This document shows positions 63,745 through 64,000 of a stretch of DNA of 64,000 bases, one piece after another. Each line of letters begins with the position of its first letter. Position 1 is the first letter of the stretch. Source of the stretch: Telluria aromaticivorans (GTDB lineage: Bacteria; Pseudomonadota; Gammaproteobacteria; Burkholderiales; Burkholderiaceae_D); contig NZ_JABAIV010000001.1 in NCBI RefSeq assembly GCF_013003915.1, positions 1 to 64,000 of the forward strand. Direction: 5' to 3'. The position numbers and the translations under genes were made by a program. Under the pieces are notes generated by a model. That model was not told the DNA's origin, did no database searches, and saw only the letters and a list, made by a program, of their open reading frames with translations.

Positions 63745-64000
63745 AGTTGAAATCCATGCAAGATAATCATGATTTGCCAATCTGGTTGCCGCGGTTGTCG
63801 GTGCATGGGGGACCGCGTTTTCTGCAGATTGCGGATGCCCTGCAGGCCGCGCTTGCGGATGAATCACTGAATCCAGCGGCCGCCTGCCTACGCAGCGTCA
63901 GGTCGCTGCACGGCTCGATGTAGACTTAACGACCGTTATCCGTGCCTATGACGAAGCGCGGCGCCGCCATTTGCTGGAAGGACGCGGGCCCGCGGTACCT
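63738..64000 (+). pseudogene. MocR-type regulator, copy C, frameshifted and cut by the window edge
   Basis: MSQLKSMQDNHDLPIWLPRL then GPRFLQIADALQAALADESL, then a frameshift at about 63880: the true continuation RLPTQRQVAARLDVDLTTVI and RAYDEARRRHLLEGRG is in another frame and runs to the end of the window. Whether the rest of the gene exists cannot be seen. Confidence 0.75.

Noticed and set aside
1-64000. tRNA or rRNA genes
   Set aside because: No cloverleaf with a CCA-type end or conserved rRNA segment was recognised by eye; a tRNAscan would be needed to be certain.

Overview
The window looks like a chromosomal segment of a betaproteobacterium of the Oxalobacteraceae (Massilia/Telluria/Duganella type). 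This rests on family-level resemblance of the proteins: a Bug-family solute receptor, DUF4936, a DUF6139-like peptide, PEP-CTERM sorting, polar flagellin, high GC coding DNA and the GTAGGGTGGGC-type REP repeats. No rRNA, tRNA or CRISPR array was seen.

Layout. 0-2.3 kb: two IS21-like direct repeats, a REP pair, a tandem repeat and an MHS-type MFS transporter. 2.4-5.8 kb: a Dabb protein, two SDR oxidoreductases, an NRDE protein and a DUF4936 protein. 5.8-12.1 kb: conserved housekeeping block (ygfZ, mltG, tmk, holB, PilZ, GNAT, TatD hydrolase, ankyrin protein). 12.2-16.5 kb: a PRMT-like methyltransferase, two small proteins, an LpxO-like hydroxylase, WrbA and a GST. 16.5-22.1 kb: a PEP-CTERM protein, a Bug receptor, RlhA (23S rRNA hydroxylation) and a glycolipid-binding-like protein. 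22.3-34.1 kb: signalling and surface genes (cheV, AI-2E transporter, ECF sigma/anti-sigma pair, tandem DUF4394 lipoprotein, flagellin, a decayed HAMP kinase, a REC-PAS-GGDEF-EAL protein, an acyltransferase). 34.6-40.7 kb: a Cu/Ag efflux operon cusCBA with a CusF domain fused to CusB and a palindromic operator candidate upstream. 40.7-42 kb: gene-poor. 42-53.4 kb: redox and stress genes (DsbA-like, three SDR-type or tautomerase genes, LysR, a frameshifted MarR, cupin, DipZ-like thioredoxin, a Rho-binding antiterminator, an exported crotonase, a DJ-1/PfpI protein) with several relics, including two damaged EAL genes.

The last 10 kb are different. A truncated IS3-family element is followed by a 28-bp site that matches the E. 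coli dif site at 25 of 28 positions. Immediately after it comes a cluster of about eight copies of a 15-bp motif, TCACA-NN-ATTCTGTC, in two orientations. Beyond lies a mosaic of whole and broken respiratory genes. Three copies of a MocR/GntR-aminotransferase regulator each have a palindrome over the start codon; two copies of a small membrane protein/DUF2970 pair and three copies of an acyl-CoA-dehydrogenase-like gene sit around them. Relics of cyoA and cydA, a frameshifted diheme cytochrome c, and intact PCuAC and SCO copper chaperones complete the set. I read this as a duplicated and decaying oxidase-assembly locus in the replication terminus (or at a dif-targeting mobile element). It is the most unusual part of the window.

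How genes work together: mltG-tmk-holB overlap by 4 bases and are co-translated; cusC-cusB-cusA overlap by 4 bases each and form one tripartite pump; the sigma factor and its anti-sigma overlap by 4 bases; SCO and PCuAC would deliver copper to a heme-copper oxidase whose core genes are absent or broken here.
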